Shown: positions 41,478-41,661 of the stretch, piece by piece | How the letters are laid out: every line of letters starts with the position of its first letter | How positions within the stretch are numbered: position 1 is the first letter of the stretch | Source: CAYVTV01 sp964526475 | GTDB taxonomy: Bacteria > Bacteroidota > Bacteroidia > Bacteroidales > GCA-2748055 | Assembly: GCA_964526475.1 (NCBI GenBank) | Contig: CAZGKF010000031.1 | Span: 1-41,661 of the forward strand | Length of the DNA: 41,661 bases | Direction: 5' to 3' | Notes under the pieces: model-generated | Seen by the model: the letters and a program-made list of their open reading frames with translations, nothing else | The model's database searches: none | Told to the model about the DNA's origin: nothing | Translations under genes and position numbers: made by a program

Positions 41478-41661
41478 GCGAAATAAGTTTACGTTATTAT
41501 AATTTTTCCCTATCGTAAAAGGATAAACAACAAAAGAACAATATTGGTTGCAATTTACAAAAAATATTTTTTGATTTTTCTCTTATCTGTCTTAAATCTT
41601 TAATTAAAGTTTCGCAGATGCTCAACTTGTTAAAAAATAAAAAAGAATCTTTAAGGCAATA

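Noticed and set aside
41297..41518. 73-codon plus-strand ORF
   Set aside because: It is antisense to the small lipoprotein, whose signal peptide and lipobox are far better evidence of coding.

Overview
The window reads as a piece of chromosome from an anaerobic member of the Bacteroidota, most likely Bacteroidales or a relative. The evidence is: a short primary sigma factor lacking region 1.1; a Rho factor with the long hydrophilic insertion common in this phylum; many start codons without Shine-Dalgarno sequences; repeated -7 boxes of the form TAnnTTTG (the phylum's promoter signature); a DUF4199 gene followed by glycosyltransferases; and a large pyruvate:ferredoxin oxidoreductase. There is no sign of phage, plasmid, insertion sequence or CRISPR. 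Almost everything is core metabolism and information processing.

Layout. 201-4968 (+) is a carbohydrate or amino-sugar locus: an alanine/saccharopine dehydrogenase-like oxidoreductase, a Tat-exported sugar isomerase/epimerase, a tiny membrane peptide, a NagB-like deaminase, a CBM9-like protein and a secreted DUF1961 protein. 4985-5380 is a GC-rich non-coding island with foldback structure. It is followed by rpe (-), a 30-copy octamer array with a second array of related words in the opposite orientation, and the primary sigma factor gene (-). The sigma gene is divergent from rho (+). Next come nifJ, ruvX and def (+), a DHOD-like flavoprotein (-), comEC, trkA and trkH (+), a TsaC-type gene (-) and a rhomboid protease (+).

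22241-27734 is a complete isoleucine/valine operon on the minus strand (ilvD-ilvB-ilvN-ilvC). In front of it is what appears to be a full ribosome-mediated attenuator: a promoter, a 22-residue leader peptide packed with Ile, Leu and Val codons, and three mutually exclusive hairpins ending in an intrinsic terminator. This is the strongest non-annotated signal in the window. Right behind it lies the small SRP RNA gene (ffs, -).

The right part holds DUF4199, GT2 and GT4 genes (+); an overlapping acyl-CoA reductase-miaA-NUDIX operon (-); a secreted two-discoidin-domain protein (+) served by a tandemly duplicated 27-bp promoter; acnA (-); a MacB-like permease and a lone SiaC-like (DUF1987) protein (+); gapA (-); a predicted outer-membrane barrel (-); and a 42-residue lipoprotein (-).

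The sigma factor encoded here is of the type that reads TAnnTTTG boxes. Such boxes precede the DUF1961 gene, nifJ, ruvX, the TsaC-type gene, ilv, ffs, the DUF4199 gene, the acyl-CoA reductase gene, the discoidin gene, acnA and gapA. Several of them settle the choice of start codon. All functional statements come from reading motifs by eye; no database search was run.
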